64,000 nucleotides of DNA. It comes from JBBTCX01 sp038043045 (GTDB taxonomy: Bacteria; Planctomycetota; Phycisphaerae; UBA1845). Shown here in pieces: positions 54,887 to 63,931 of this stretch. Below the pieces are notes generated by a model. The model made no database searches and had not been told where the DNA came from. It was given only the letters and a program-made list of their open reading frames with translations. The translations under genes and the position numbers were made by a program. Location: NCBI GenBank assembly GCA_038043045.1, contig JBBTCX010000081.1, positions 1-64,000 of the forward strand. Reading direction: 5' to 3'. Every line of letters begins with the position of its first letter. The first letter of the stretch is position 1.

Positions 54887-56715
54887 CCGGTGGAACTTCG
54901 ATTCACGTTTGTGCCCCCGCCGCCTTCAACTGCTCGGGTCGGATGCGAGACGCCGTCACGGCCGCGTTGATCTTGCTTTTTTCTTTTGCATCGATTCTTC
55001 ATGCGGAAGAGGGCGAGCTTCAACAATTGTTAGAGCAAGAACGTGAATTCGTGGCGCTGGTCGACCGACTTTCCCCGGCCGTGGTTTGCATCTTTGATGC
55101 TCAGCAACGTGGAATGGGGTCCGGAGTGTTGATCGACGCCGAAGGTTACGGCCTGACCAATTACCACGTCGTCGCGGGCATGATCGGGTCGGATGCGGAT
55201 CGTGGCGGACTCAATGACGGCAAATTGTACGATTTGGAGGTTCTGGGCATTGACCCCACGGGGGATGTCGCGATGTTCCGGCTTCCCGGTCGAGACGCGT
55301 TTCCATATTGCGAACTTGGGGACTCGGATCAGATTCGGGTCGGTGATTCGGCGATAGCGATGGGCAATCCGTTCTCGCTGAGCGAGGACAACACGCCGAC
55401 GGTCTCGCGCGGTTTGGTGACGGGCGTTCATCGTTATCAATGGGGTGTCGGAAACAATCTCATTTACTCGGATTCCATTCAAGTCGATGCGTCGATCAAC
55501 CCCGGCAACTCCGGTGGACCTCTGTTTGACGGAAACGGCATGGTGATCGGGATCAATGGGCGCATCTCGGTCAACCGGCGCGGACGGTACAACGTTGGTT
55601 TCGGTTATGCGATTTCGATCAACCAGATCAAGCGGTTCATTCCGACGCTACGCGCGGGACTGCTTGGAAAACACGGCACACCTCAAGCCAAGGTCGAGGA
55701 TATGGAAGAAAGAGGCGTCGTCTTCGCCGAAATCATGCGAAACGCGTCGGCTTCGAATGCGGGCGTGCGAGTTGGCGATCGATTGTTGTCTCTCGACGGA
55801 ATCCCCATCGTCTCTCGCAATCACTTTGCCAGTGTGATCGGCACTTATCCCGCTGATTGGCCTGTTTTGCTCACCGTGGATCGACAAGGAAAGGTATTGG
55901 ATTTCGAAGCCCAATTGGACGCCATCCCTCCCAAGCTCGGCAAGCCGTTTGAACCGGACGTTCAAGCCAATATTCGCCAAGCGGAACGAGTCATCAAGCA
56001 GTTTCGGGCAAGCGTTCTGGGTTCTACGGACCTGGGTTGGCCGCAACATTGGATATGGACGATCATACGCCGGTATCGATCTGAAAACACGCGCGGAAAA
56101 CTTGACGATCGTTTCGTCGTCACCCAACAAGACAACCAACCCGCCTACCTGCGACTTCTCAATCAAGACGAATCGCCGGGATCGACCGTGGAATATACCG
56201 ATCAATCGGCCAAATGGTTGGGATCGAAGGTGACAACGGTTGCGCGAATGGGAAATGGCGATGTCGAACCGCCGGGCGACGAAGGGTTGGAGGTTCCTTT
56301 TGAAACTGCCATGATGCTGAATGCATTGTACTTTGCTCAGCACGGACTCGCTCGGGTCACCGATCCCTTGAATTCGGAAATTCACCACCGTGGCGGTCAC
56401 GCGATTCGCTCCAATGAAATGGACGACTTAACCAGGTCGACGACCTTTCGCGGATCCGAACGAACGCACTCGCGCATCGTCGAAGAAATCGTCTACCCTT
56501 TGAGCGAACATGTCACGGCAATCTACTCTTTTGATGTCGACACCCACCGCATTGTGCGAATCCGAGTGACCGATAACCCGACGGGCGTCGAAGTTGTTAT
56601 TACCCTGAGCGATTACCGTGACATTGGTGCCATGCAGTGGCCCCACACGATGTGGGTGCAAAGCCCGCTCGGAGATTTTTGCGACACGCTCTGCGATTGG
56701 CAGGTGTCACCATGA
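54883..56715 (+). CDS. HtrA/DegP-type serine protease with PDZ domain
   Basis: ATG 54883 overlaps the upstream stop; a second candidate is ATG 54943 (MRDAVTAALILLFSFASILH), which gives a cleaner signal peptide. The S1C protease core is complete: His95 (LTNYHVVAG), Asp128 (PTGDVAMF), Ser210 (INPGNSGGPL), numbered from 54883. A PDZ domain follows (FAEIMRNASASNAGVRVGDR, about residues 255-345). The last 250 residues are a beta-rich C-terminal extension not found in DegP (LLNQDESPGSTVEYTDQSAK; RIVRIRVTDNPTGVEVVITL). A degradative or chaperone role in the periplasm is expected. The product has 610 residues against about 450 for DegP. It is coupled to two catalytically dead relatives. Confidence 0.9.
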   Translation: MTGGTSIHVCAPAAFNCSGRMRDAVTAALILLFSFASILHAEEGELQQLLEQEREFVALVDRLSPAVVCIFDAQQRGMGSGVLIDAEGYGLTNYHVVAGMIGSDADRGGLNDGKLYDLEVLGIDPTGDVAMFRLPGRDAFPYCELGDSDQIRVGDSAIAMGNPFSLSEDNTPTVSRGLVTGVHRYQWGVGNNLIYSDSIQVDASINPGNSGGPLFDGNGMVIGINGRISVNRRGRYNVGFGYAISINQIKRFIPTLRAGLLGKHGTPQAKVEDMEERGVVFAEIMRNASASNAGVRVGDRLLSLDGIPIVSRNHFASVIGTYPADWPVLLTVDRQGKVLDFEAQLDAIPPKLGKPFEPDVQANIRQAERVIKQFRASVLGSTDLGWPQHWIWTIIRRYRSENTRGKLDDRFVVTQQDNQPAYLRLLNQDESPGSTVEYTDQSAKWLGSKVTTVARMGNGDVEPPGDEGLEVPFETAMMLNALYFAQHGLARVTDPLNSEIHHRGGHAIRSNEMDDLTRSTTFRGSERTHSRIVEEIVYPLSEHVTAIYSFDVDTHRIVRIRVTDNPTGVEVVITLSDYRDIGAMQWPHTMWVQSPLGDFCDTLCDWQVSP

Positions 56716-57845
56716 GGCACGTGTACTCCGGAATAGTGGCGTCATTGCTCGCGATCGTCACCGTTTCGCCTTGTTTGGCCGGCGGGTTTGATGTCGCCAT
56801 CGATTCGGCCACGCATCGGGCAGTGAAGCTCTACGGCCTCGGCGCGGGCGCGCAAGCCGGCTATGGAACGGGCACCATGGTCTCCAGCCAAGGGCATGTG
56901 CTCACGGTCGATTCGCTTTTGATCGACGCCAAGCGAGTTCGCGTGGTGTTGCCCGATGGCACTCGCCATGAGGCCGAGGTCCTGTATCGTGACTTCTCCC
57001 GCCAGTTGGCGCTGCTACAAGTTCGTCGACCGACTTCGAAGAGCCTGGTGGAACAATTCGCACTGGAGCCGTTGGGGCCTTTTCCGTTTTTTGACATGAA
57101 AGACGGCTTCGCCCATGCGACCAAGGACCTGCATTCGTCGGCCAACGCGGAACGGTTGAACGAGCTTCGTCAAGGGGACTGGGTGTTGGCCGCGGGGAAC
57201 GCTTTCAAAGTGGCCGAAGGACCGGAAATGGTCTCGGTGGCTCACGGGGTCTTTTCGACACGGACTCGGTTGGACGCCAGGCGCCGGGCGAGAGATTTTC
57301 CCTATCAAGGTGATGTTCTGGTCATCGACGCCATCACGAGCAATCCCGGCGCTGCTGGCGGTCCCGTGGTGGATATTCACGGCCGATTGATCGGCATCAT
57401 TGGCCGCGAGGTGATTTCGAATCTGACGCACACCCATTTCAACTACGCCGTTCCGTTGGACGTACTCCAGGCGTTTTACGCGGATGCGATGAAGTTCAAG
57501 GAGCCGACCTCACCCGAGGAATTGGTTTCGACCGTCAAAACATTCGAGAAGAGTTCGAGTGCCACGGCGGCGGCACTTCAAGATGTCGACTTTGGTTTTC
57601 GCGTGACCCGGGCCGGCTATACCACGGTCCTCCCGTTCGTGGAAAAAGTACGGCTGGGTTCCTCCGCCGCGCGCGGCGGTTTGAAGGAGGACGATTTGAT
57701 TCTTACGGTCAACGGCAAGAACGTCGCGGATGTGATCGAATGCGAAAAACGGATCGCCGATTCTCCGCCGGGCAAACCGCTGGACCTCGTCGTCCGCCGC
57801 GATCGTGCAATCCTGCCCATCCGTGTGGAGTCGAAACAGCCATGA
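56712..57845 (+). CDS. HtrA-like pseudo-protease (catalytic triad lost), first copy
   Basis: ATG 56712 overlaps the stop of the active protease (ATGA). The signal peptide ends near SPCLAG. The trypsin-like fold and PDZ domain are kept (RGGLKEDDLILTVNGKNVAD), but the triad is gone: the His position in LTVDSLL is Ser68, the Asp position in FSRQLALLQV is Gln98, and the Ser position in NPGAAGGPV is Ala215. The conserved GGP and the glycine framework remain, so the fold is under constraint and this is not simple decay. It probably binds substrate or regulates the active protease. Length 377 residues. Confidence 0.88.
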   Translation: MRHVYSGIVASLLAIVTVSPCLAGGFDVAIDSATHRAVKLYGLGAGAQAGYGTGTMVSSQGHVLTVDSLLIDAKRVRVVLPDGTRHEAEVLYRDFSRQLALLQVRRPTSKSLVEQFALEPLGPFPFFDMKDGFAHATKDLHSSANAERLNELRQGDWVLAAGNAFKVAEGPEMVSVAHGVFSTRTRLDARRRARDFPYQGDVLVIDAITSNPGAAGGPVVDIHGRLIGIIGREVISNLTHTHFNYAVPLDVLQAFYADAMKFKEPTSPEELVSTVKTFEKSSSATAAALQDVDFGFRVTRAGYTTVLPFVEKVRLGSSAARGGLKEDDLILTVNGKNVADVIECEKRIADSPPGKPLDLVVRRDRAILPIRVESKQP

Positions 57846-59116
57846 ACAGACGGAAAAACAGATTATGCATCTCGTGGGTGACAGCCATGGGCACTTTGGC
57901 ATGCGGATTCGCGGCCACGGTTTCTTTTGCGGACCCTCTCCGCGAACAGCCGGTCCTTCAAGACCCCGTCTCTTCTCACGTCGCGTTGCAACAGGCGTTT
58001 CGAAGAGTGGCCGATCGTCTTCGCCCAACCTTGGTTAGAGTGGAGACCGTCGGTGGCGCCCAGCCTCCCGAAAAGGCAGTGGAACTAGACGAGACCGTCG
58101 ACAAGGGCGATGAACAACCCGGACCATTGCCGCCGCCCAAGCCCCGTTCCCAAAAACCCTTTCGAGATAACCCGGGATCGCAGTTTTTGCTGGCCGACGG
58201 TCCGACCACCGGCATCATCTACCGCTCCGACGGGTACATCCTGACCAGCAGCTTCAATTTCGTCCGTGAACCGACCCTCGTATCGGTGACGCTATCTGAT
58301 GGACGACGACTCGCCGCCGATCTGGTTGCGCGAGATCAAGTTCGCAAGTTAGCCCTGCTCAAGATCGATGCTGTCGACTTACCTGTCCCAACTTGGGTGT
58401 CATCCGATGACATTTTCGTGGGACAATGGACCGTCGCACTGGGTCTCGGATTCGGCGGCCCGGAACCCTCGATTTCCGTCGGAATCGTCAGCGCCCTCAA
58501 TCGAATGGCGGGCAACGCGATTCAAGTGGACGCCAAGCTGAGCCCGGCCAATTACGGCGGCCCCATCTGCGATCTCCGGGGTCGAATTCTTGGAATCTCC
58601 GTTCCGTTGGCCCAACGTCCCGGTGAACTTGCCGGTGTCGAACTCTACGATGCCGGTGTCGGTTTTGCGTTACCGAAAACCCGGGCTGATGACATCGCGG
58701 CATCGCTGATCAAGGGGGAATCATTCTATCGTGGTTGGTTGGGCATGGTGGTGGACCCTCGACGAAATGACGCTGTCGTGGTCGGGAATGTCGCTGAACC
58801 CTCGCCCATGCAAGCAGCCGGGGTCAAACGCGGCGACAAGGTCCTTTCCGTCGCCGGCAAGGACATCCGCAATTTCGGCCAGATTCAACAATATCTTTAC
58901 ATGTACCCCGCCGGTCAGGAAGTGAACATTAAGCTCGAACGGGAGAGCGAAGTTTTCGAAGTCGCCATCAGACTCGCCCGCGCCGCCGACCTTGGACCCT
59001 TGCCCGATATTGAAGAGCCTTCGGTTTCCGTCGAAACCATCGATCCCACTGACATCGAACTCTTCCGTCCCGTCGACGAGGATCATTCCGACCACGATGA
59101 TCACCCGGACGAGTAA
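57842..59116 (+). CDS. HtrA-like pseudo-protease (catalytic triad lost), second copy
   Basis: ATG 57842 overlaps the previous stop (ATGA). The signal peptide ends near TVSFA, and a Pro-rich linker (EQPGPLPPPKPRSQKPF) precedes the protease-like domain. Triad positions are replaced: Phe138 for His (LTSSFNFV), Lys169 for Asp (QVRKLALLKI), Tyr238 for Ser (SPANYGGPICD). A PDZ domain follows (PMQAAGVKRGDKVLSVAGKD). The C-terminal tail is Asp/His-rich (EDHSDHDDHPDE), a possible metal-binding or low-complexity end. The substitutions differ from those of the first copy, so loss of catalysis was probably independent or very old. It is the last gene of the operon. Confidence 0.88.
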   Translation: MNRRKNRLCISWVTAMGTLACGFAATVSFADPLREQPVLQDPVSSHVALQQAFRRVADRLRPTLVRVETVGGAQPPEKAVELDETVDKGDEQPGPLPPPKPRSQKPFRDNPGSQFLLADGPTTGIIYRSDGYILTSSFNFVREPTLVSVTLSDGRRLAADLVARDQVRKLALLKIDAVDLPVPTWVSSDDIFVGQWTVALGLGFGGPEPSISVGIVSALNRMAGNAIQVDAKLSPANYGGPICDLRGRILGISVPLAQRPGELAGVELYDAGVGFALPKTRADDIAASLIKGESFYRGWLGMVVDPRRNDAVVVGNVAEPSPMQAAGVKRGDKVLSVAGKDIRNFGQIQQYLYMYPAGQEVNIKLERESEVFEVAIRLARAADLGPLPDIEEPSVSVETIDPTDIELFRPVDEDHSDHDDHPDE

Positions 59117-59157
59117 TACCGATTCCAGTTTAAGATCGTCCCTGCTCCACAGAGGAC

Positions 59158-59182
59158 CCGAGGGTAAGAACCATCTCGGTTT
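59158..59182 (+). terminator. Weak hairpin after the HtrA series
   Basis: CCGAG-GGT-AAGA-ACC-AT-CTCGG followed by TTT forms an eight-pair interrupted stem 41 bases after the stop codon, between convergent operons. The T run is short, so it may be only a weak terminator. Confidence 0.3.
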
Positions 59183-59288
59183 GCCGGGAGGCCGCGCGAC
59201 GCTCAAGTCGATTCCTCTCTTTTTCATCGTGCATATTCATGCGGGCCGATACCCACGCTTGCGCGAGAACGACTTTGGGCGATCCTCT

Positions 59289-60986
59289 TCACGGTCTGTG
59301 GTTTTCGTGCATCAGGTCGTGCAGTTCACGGGTGTGAACATCCGTTGGGTTCAATTGGTAGGCCGCATCGATCTCGCGCCGAGCGTCGTTATTCGCTCCG
59401 GACATCCAATGCCCCAGCGCTAGGTTGTAATGTCCTTCGGCAAAATCCGGTTTCGCGGCGACAACTCTCTTTAAGTGATCTACTCCGCTCGCAAGATCGC
59501 CCTTTTGGATCAAGAGCGCTCCGAGATCATAGTGGGCCATGGTCATCTGCGGATGGGCTTGGAGGGCCGCGCGAAGGTGGGTTTCGGATTCTTGCAACCG
59601 CCCGGCTGAAAAGCGGATTCCAGCGAGCTGATAGTACAAGTCGGCGAGCAGAGTGACATCGTGTGGCGTGGACAACAATCCCCAATGTTCGGCGGATGCC
59701 AGGTGGTCAATGGCTTTGGTGACGATCTGATCGGTGGCAGTGATCCGGGCTTGTTGCGCGTATCTTCGCCCTTGAAAACTGTGGTATCGGATCACTCCGC
59801 AATGTACGGCGAACGTCGTTAGGGCGAACATGAACACGACAAAAGTCCAGCCGGACGATCGCAGGCGACCACCGGATTTCAACCACCATCGATTCCATTG
59901 CATGTCGGGTCGCCTCACCAGGCGAATGAAGAGAACGAACAACCAAGCGACGATGATTCCCAAAGCCATCGAGAGAAACAGCGGAATCCGATCGTACAAT
60001 CCGCGACAGGTGATCAGGACTGACAGGAACACGAGAATCAAAACGACCTCTTCAGAAACGGTGAAATCCACTTGCTTGCGAACGGGTGTGTCGTTCACAA
60101 CTTTTTTCAAGAGCGCGGGTCTGCCGAATCCAAAGGTCACGTTGCCCTGCGGACAGGCGGCGACGCAGTCGAGATCCTTGAGGCAGGCGGAATTGACCAC
60201 CATCCCGAATCGATTCAATTCCTCGTGGACGCGGACATGAGACCCACAAGCGGCCGTGCAAGCGCCGCATTTCAGACAATCCGTCTGGGTCTTCAGCCGG
60301 ATTTTTCCCGGTGCAAGTCGATCTGCCAGGCGGAATGCGGCGCCATAGGGACATCCATAAATACAGAAGGCTCGTGAACCTAGGACATAGACGATTAGGA
60401 AACCGCACACCGCGAAGGTCAGGGCGGTGACACCAGGGCTGGGAAGATTTCGCCAAAAGTTTTCCGTGGTGAGCGACGCCCAGCCTTGAGCATCGGTACG
60501 AAAATGCAACTGGGGCCGGGCACGACCCTCGGAGATTCGCACGACCTGCGGCCAAACGAACATGTACAGCGCGGTCACGATGGGAATCCACATCATGGCG
60601 CGACTTCGAATCGGTTTGGGGCGGATGCGAAACTTTTCAAGAACCCAGGCGCACAAGTCCTGAAGTGCCAGAATGTGGCACCCCCAGGAGCAAAAGAACC
60701 GTCCGAAGATCAAGGTGGCGAGGAAAACGACGGCCATGAACAGAAAACCGGCCGTGACGATACCCAGCTCGAACGTGTACATCACCTCATTCAGTTCCAA
60801 CGGGGCAAGCGTTTTTCCGGTTATTTTCCAGTGAGCGACATGGAGAGCCATCAGCACGTAGACGATCGTAAGTGAAGCGGCACGCCAGCCTGGGACTCGC
60901 CAAGGCTTCTTGTCGGGAGCACGGTCAGCGGTTGTCGGACACGGCGCTGCCCGTGTCCCTTGTTTGTCCCGTCTTGATTGCCTCAC
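59289..60986 (-). CDS. NapH/CcoG-like membrane polyferredoxin with C-terminal TPRs
   Basis: The frame extends into the tryptophanase gene, but a GTG near 60986 (VRQSRRDKQGTRAAPCPTTA) 25 bases after that stop is the likely start, giving about 565 residues. Membrane helices alternate with two Cys motifs typical of NapH/NosR/CcoG proteins (FCSWGCH and FCIYGCPYGA). They are followed by two [4Fe-4S] ferredoxin sites: CLKCGACTAACGSHV and CLKDLDCVAACPQG. Further helices lead to a TPR tail (MAHYDLGALLIQKGDLASGV; AEGHYNLALGHWMSGANNDA). This type moves electrons across or along the inner membrane. Its attachment to amino-acid lyase genes is unexpected; it could link to the respiratory island, but no direct evidence exists. 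Confidence 0.85.
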   Translation of the reverse strand: MRQSRRDKQGTRAAPCPTTADRAPDKKPWRVPGWRAASLTIVYVLMALHVAHWKITGKTLAPLELNEVMYTFELGIVTAGFLFMAVVFLATLIFGRFFCSWGCHILALQDLCAWVLEKFRIRPKPIRSRAMMWIPIVTALYMFVWPQVVRISEGRARPQLHFRTDAQGWASLTTENFWRNLPSPGVTALTFAVCGFLIVYVLGSRAFCIYGCPYGAAFRLADRLAPGKIRLKTQTDCLKCGACTAACGSHVRVHEELNRFGMVVNSACLKDLDCVAACPQGNVTFGFGRPALLKKVVNDTPVRKQVDFTVSEEVVLILVFLSVLITCRGLYDRIPLFLSMALGIIVAWLFVLFIRLVRRPDMQWNRWWLKSGGRLRSSGWTFVVFMFALTTFAVHCGVIRYHSFQGRRYAQQARITATDQIVTKAIDHLASAEHWGLLSTPHDVTLLADLYYQLAGIRFSAGRLQESETHLRAALQAHPQMTMAHYDLGALLIQKGDLASGVDHLKRVVAAKPDFAEGHYNLALGHWMSGANNDARREIDAAYQLNPTDVHTRELHDLMHENHRP

Positions 60987-61011
60987 TCCGTGCAAGCCCC
61001 TTTCTCGCAGT

Positions 61012-62373
61012 TTACGATTCGATTTCTTCCAAACGTGCGGTGAAATGGCGTAGGGTCGGAGCTTCCTCGACGATGCGAAGCCTGCGCAACTTGTATCGAC
61101 GCTCGAACAACTCAATGACGGCTTCGATGACGTAATCAATATGAGACTGGGTATAGACGCGGCGCGGAATGGCCAGTCGGACGAGTTCCATTTTTGGAGC
61201 TGTTCCTCCGCCGCCAAACATAAGGCTTCCGATTTCGACGCTTCGGATCCCCGCCAATCGGTATAAGCCCACGGCAACGGCCTGACCGGGAAACTCGTGC
61301 GGCGGAATGTGTGGACAAAATCGCCGCGCATCGAGGTAGATCGCGTGGCCGCCGGGCGGTTCCATGATCGGTACGCCGGCGGCGACGAGCTTCTCGCCAA
61401 GGTATTCAATACTTCGGATGCGATAGGCCAGGTAGGATTCGTCAACGACCTCGCGAAGTCCCTGGGCGAGGGCCTCCAAGTCTCGTCCGGCCAAGCCCCC
61501 GTACGTGGGAAAGCCTTCGGTCAGGATCAAATTGTTGCGGGCTTTCAGGGCGAGCTCGTCGTTTCGCAACAGCAACAAACCACCGATGTTTACGAGTCCG
61601 TCTTTTTTTGCGCTGATGGTGGCACCATCAACGAGATCGAACGTCTCCCGCACAATGCTGGAAACGGAACGCGCCTCCATGCCAGCTTCGCGCTTCTTGA
61701 TAAAGAAAGAATTCTCGGCGAATCGGCAGGCATCCAAAAAAAGAGGAATACCGTGAGCGCGGCAAATCCCTTGGATTTCGCGGATGTTACCGACGCTTAC
61801 CGGTTGGCCGCCACCGCTGTTGTTCGTAATGGTAATCATGCAGAGTGGAATGTGAGCGGCACCAACTCGGTCGATCAATAATCGCAGTTTCCTTGCATCC
61901 ATGTTTCCTTTGAATGGGTGTTTGGATTGCGGATCATGGCTTTCGTCGATCACCAGATCCACGGCTTCGGCGCCGGAATGTTCAACGTTGGCACGAGTGG
62001 TATCGAAATGGTTGTTGTTGGGGACGACCTTTCCGTGGCCACCGAGTAGGTCGAACAGAATGCGTTCACTCGCTCGGCCCTGATGAGTGGGGAGAATGTG
62101 CGTAAAGCCGGTCAGTTCATTCACTTGGCGGTAAAGTCGAAAGAAGCTTTCCGCGCCGGCGTAGGATTCATCGCCGCGCATCATGCCCGCCCACTGTTCA
62201 CTGCTCATCGCGCACGTTCCGCTATCCGTCAGTAGGTCGATCAAAACGTCGGCGGCGTGCACCTCGAAGAGATTGAAGCCGGCTTGACGAATAATTCGGT
62301 CGCGCTCGTCGGAAGTCGTTGACCGGATAGACTCCACGACCTTGATTCGGAATGGTTCTATTATGGTCTTCAT
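61012..62373 (-). CDS. tnaA: Tryptophanase (tryptophan indole-lyase)
   Basis: This 453-residue PLP enzyme splits L-tryptophan to indole, pyruvate and ammonia. The ATG at 62373 (MKTIIEPFRIKVVESIR) is the family start; an open frame upstream begins at GTG 62430 inside tpl. The PLP lysine is in SAKKDGL (Lys257). Residues that separate tryptophanase from tyrosine phenol-lyase point to tryptophanase: Asp124 in HFDTTR (Asp137 of the E. coli enzyme), SVEIGS rather than SMERG, and His in the C-terminal LRHFTA (His463). The typical DSGTCAMSSEQWAGMMRGD block is present. The gene follows tpl by 20 bases. Product indole could act as a signal or be waste. Confidence 0.92.
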   Translation of the reverse strand: MKTIIEPFRIKVVESIRSTTSDERDRIIRQAGFNLFEVHAADVLIDLLTDSGTCAMSSEQWAGMMRGDESYAGAESFFRLYRQVNELTGFTHILPTHQGRASERILFDLLGGHGKVVPNNNHFDTTRANVEHSGAEAVDLVIDESHDPQSKHPFKGNMDARKLRLLIDRVGAAHIPLCMITITNNSGGGQPVSVGNIREIQGICRAHGIPLFLDACRFAENSFFIKKREAGMEARSVSSIVRETFDLVDGATISAKKDGLVNIGGLLLLRNDELALKARNNLILTEGFPTYGGLAGRDLEALAQGLREVVDESYLAYRIRSIEYLGEKLVAAGVPIMEPPGGHAIYLDARRFCPHIPPHEFPGQAVAVGLYRLAGIRSVEIGSLMFGGGGTAPKMELVRLAIPRRVYTQSHIDYVIEAVIELFERRYKLRRLRIVEEAPTLRHFTARLEEIES

Positions 62374-62393
62374 CGATCGAACCCTGCGGACGA

Positions 62394-63890
62394 TCACTTC
62401 GCCATTATGATCTTGTGACGTGACGAACACGAGCCGTCCGATTCTTCGTGGGTTGCGGGTCGACCGGGTCCGTCAGTCAGCACCTTGGAACTCCCCACGG
62501 GTTGAAAACGCGCCTGAAAGAATCGCAAGTGCTGCGGTTCATAGGTGAATTGCAGGCCGGAAATACACTCTCGTTTGTCCCACAAATCAATGATCGACTC
62601 GGCTGTCACGTCCATGTGGGCTTGGGTGTAAACACGGCGGGGAAGAGTCAGGCGGAGCAGTTCGAGCTTGGGATGATGATTTTTTCCCGACTTCGGGTCG
62701 CGGCCGGCGGAAACGATGCCGCGTTCCATACCTCGAACTCCGGAGTCGACATACAGCGCAGCCGCAAGCGCTTGAGCGGGCAATTCGTCTTGAGAAAAAT
62801 GCGGAAGGAAAGCTTTGGCGTCAACGAAGACCCCATGCCCGCCGATGGGTCGAACTACGGGCACGTCGGCTTCCATCAGCAATCGACCCAGGTATTCCAC
62901 CTGCCCCACACGGGCGCGAACATGATCAAACTCGACCGACTCCTCGATGCCGCGGGCCATGGCTTCCATGTCGCGCCCGGCCATGCCGCCGTAGGTGTGC
63001 AACCCTTCGTAGATAACCACCATGTTTCGGGCTTTCTCGGCCAGTTCATCGTCATTCAGGGCCAAGAAACCGCCGATGTTGACCAGACAATCCTTTTTGC
63101 CCGACATCGTGCAGCCGTCGGTGTAGGAGCAAATCTCGCGGAGGATTTCAGCGACGGACTTTTGCGCATACCCCTCCTCGCGCGTTTTGATGAAGTAGGC
63201 GTTTTCGACAGCGCGGGTGGCATCGAGAATTAGCCGGATGCCGTTTTGCCGACAGCGGGCGGATACGCTTTGCAAATTGTCCAACGAAATCGGTTGTCCG
63301 CCAGCCATGTTGACGGTGGCCTGGATGCACACATAGGGAATGTGATCCGCGCCGACCTGATGAATCAAACGCTCAAGTTTGTTCAGATCGACATTTCCTT
63401 TGAACGGATGTTCGCTGGCGGGGTCGTGAGCCTCATCGATGATGACATCTACGAACTGTCCGCCGGCCAACTCCTGATGAAGCCGGGTTGTCGTGAAATA
63501 CATGTTTCCGGGGACGAAGTCGCCGGGATGAATCGCAATCTTGCTAAGGATGTGTTCCGCGCCGCGGCCTTGGTGCGTCGGGATCGTGTGTGTGTATCCG
63601 TAATATCGACGGACGGTCTCTTCCAGTTTGTAGAAATTTCTTGATCCGGCATAGGCTTCATCGCCCAGCATCATGCCCGCCCACTGATAGTCGCTCATCG
63701 CACTCGTGCCGCTGTCGGTGAGCAGGTCAATATAGACATCTTCACTGCGCAGGAGAAATGTGTTGAACCCAGCCTCCGCGATGGCCCGCTCGCGTTGCTC
63801 GCGCGTGGTCATCTTCAACGGCTCCACCATTTTGATCTTGAACGGCTCCGCCCAACTGCGACGAGTACGTGATCCTTTGCCGACTGACAT
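62394..63890 (-). CDS. tpl: Tyrosine phenol-lyase
   Basis: This 498-residue PLP enzyme splits L-tyrosine to phenol, pyruvate and ammonia. The family blocks are clear: DVYIDLLTDSGTSAMSDYQW, IPTHQGRGAE, and the PLP lysine in MSGKKDCLVNIGG. Substrate-site residues are of the phenol-lyase type: Thr133 in YFTTTRLHQE (Thr124 of the Citrobacter enzyme), the Arg of GMERGIVSAGR (Arg381) and the second Phe of LRFFQARF (Phe448). The 40-residue tail after that is unlike the family and polar. Start ATG 63890 has GGGAGAG upstream at a long spacing. It heads the operon tpl-tnaA-polyferredoxin. Confidence 0.93.
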   Translation of the reverse strand: MSVGKGSRTRRSWAEPFKIKMVEPLKMTTREQRERAIAEAGFNTFLLRSEDVYIDLLTDSGTSAMSDYQWAGMMLGDEAYAGSRNFYKLEETVRRYYGYTHTIPTHQGRGAEHILSKIAIHPGDFVPGNMYFTTTRLHQELAGGQFVDVIIDEAHDPASEHPFKGNVDLNKLERLIHQVGADHIPYVCIQATVNMAGGQPISLDNLQSVSARCRQNGIRLILDATRAVENAYFIKTREEGYAQKSVAEILREICSYTDGCTMSGKKDCLVNIGGFLALNDDELAEKARNMVVIYEGLHTYGGMAGRDMEAMARGIEESVEFDHVRARVGQVEYLGRLLMEADVPVVRPIGGHGVFVDAKAFLPHFSQDELPAQALAAALYVDSGVRGMERGIVSAGRDPKSGKNHHPKLELLRLTLPRRVYTQAHMDVTAESIIDLWDKRECISGLQFTYEPQHLRFFQARFQPVGSSKVLTDGPGRPATHEESDGSCSSRHKIIMAK

Positions 63891-63931
63891 CGTTATTCAT
63901 CTCTCCCAACAAGCACGACCGCTCGCCAGAA

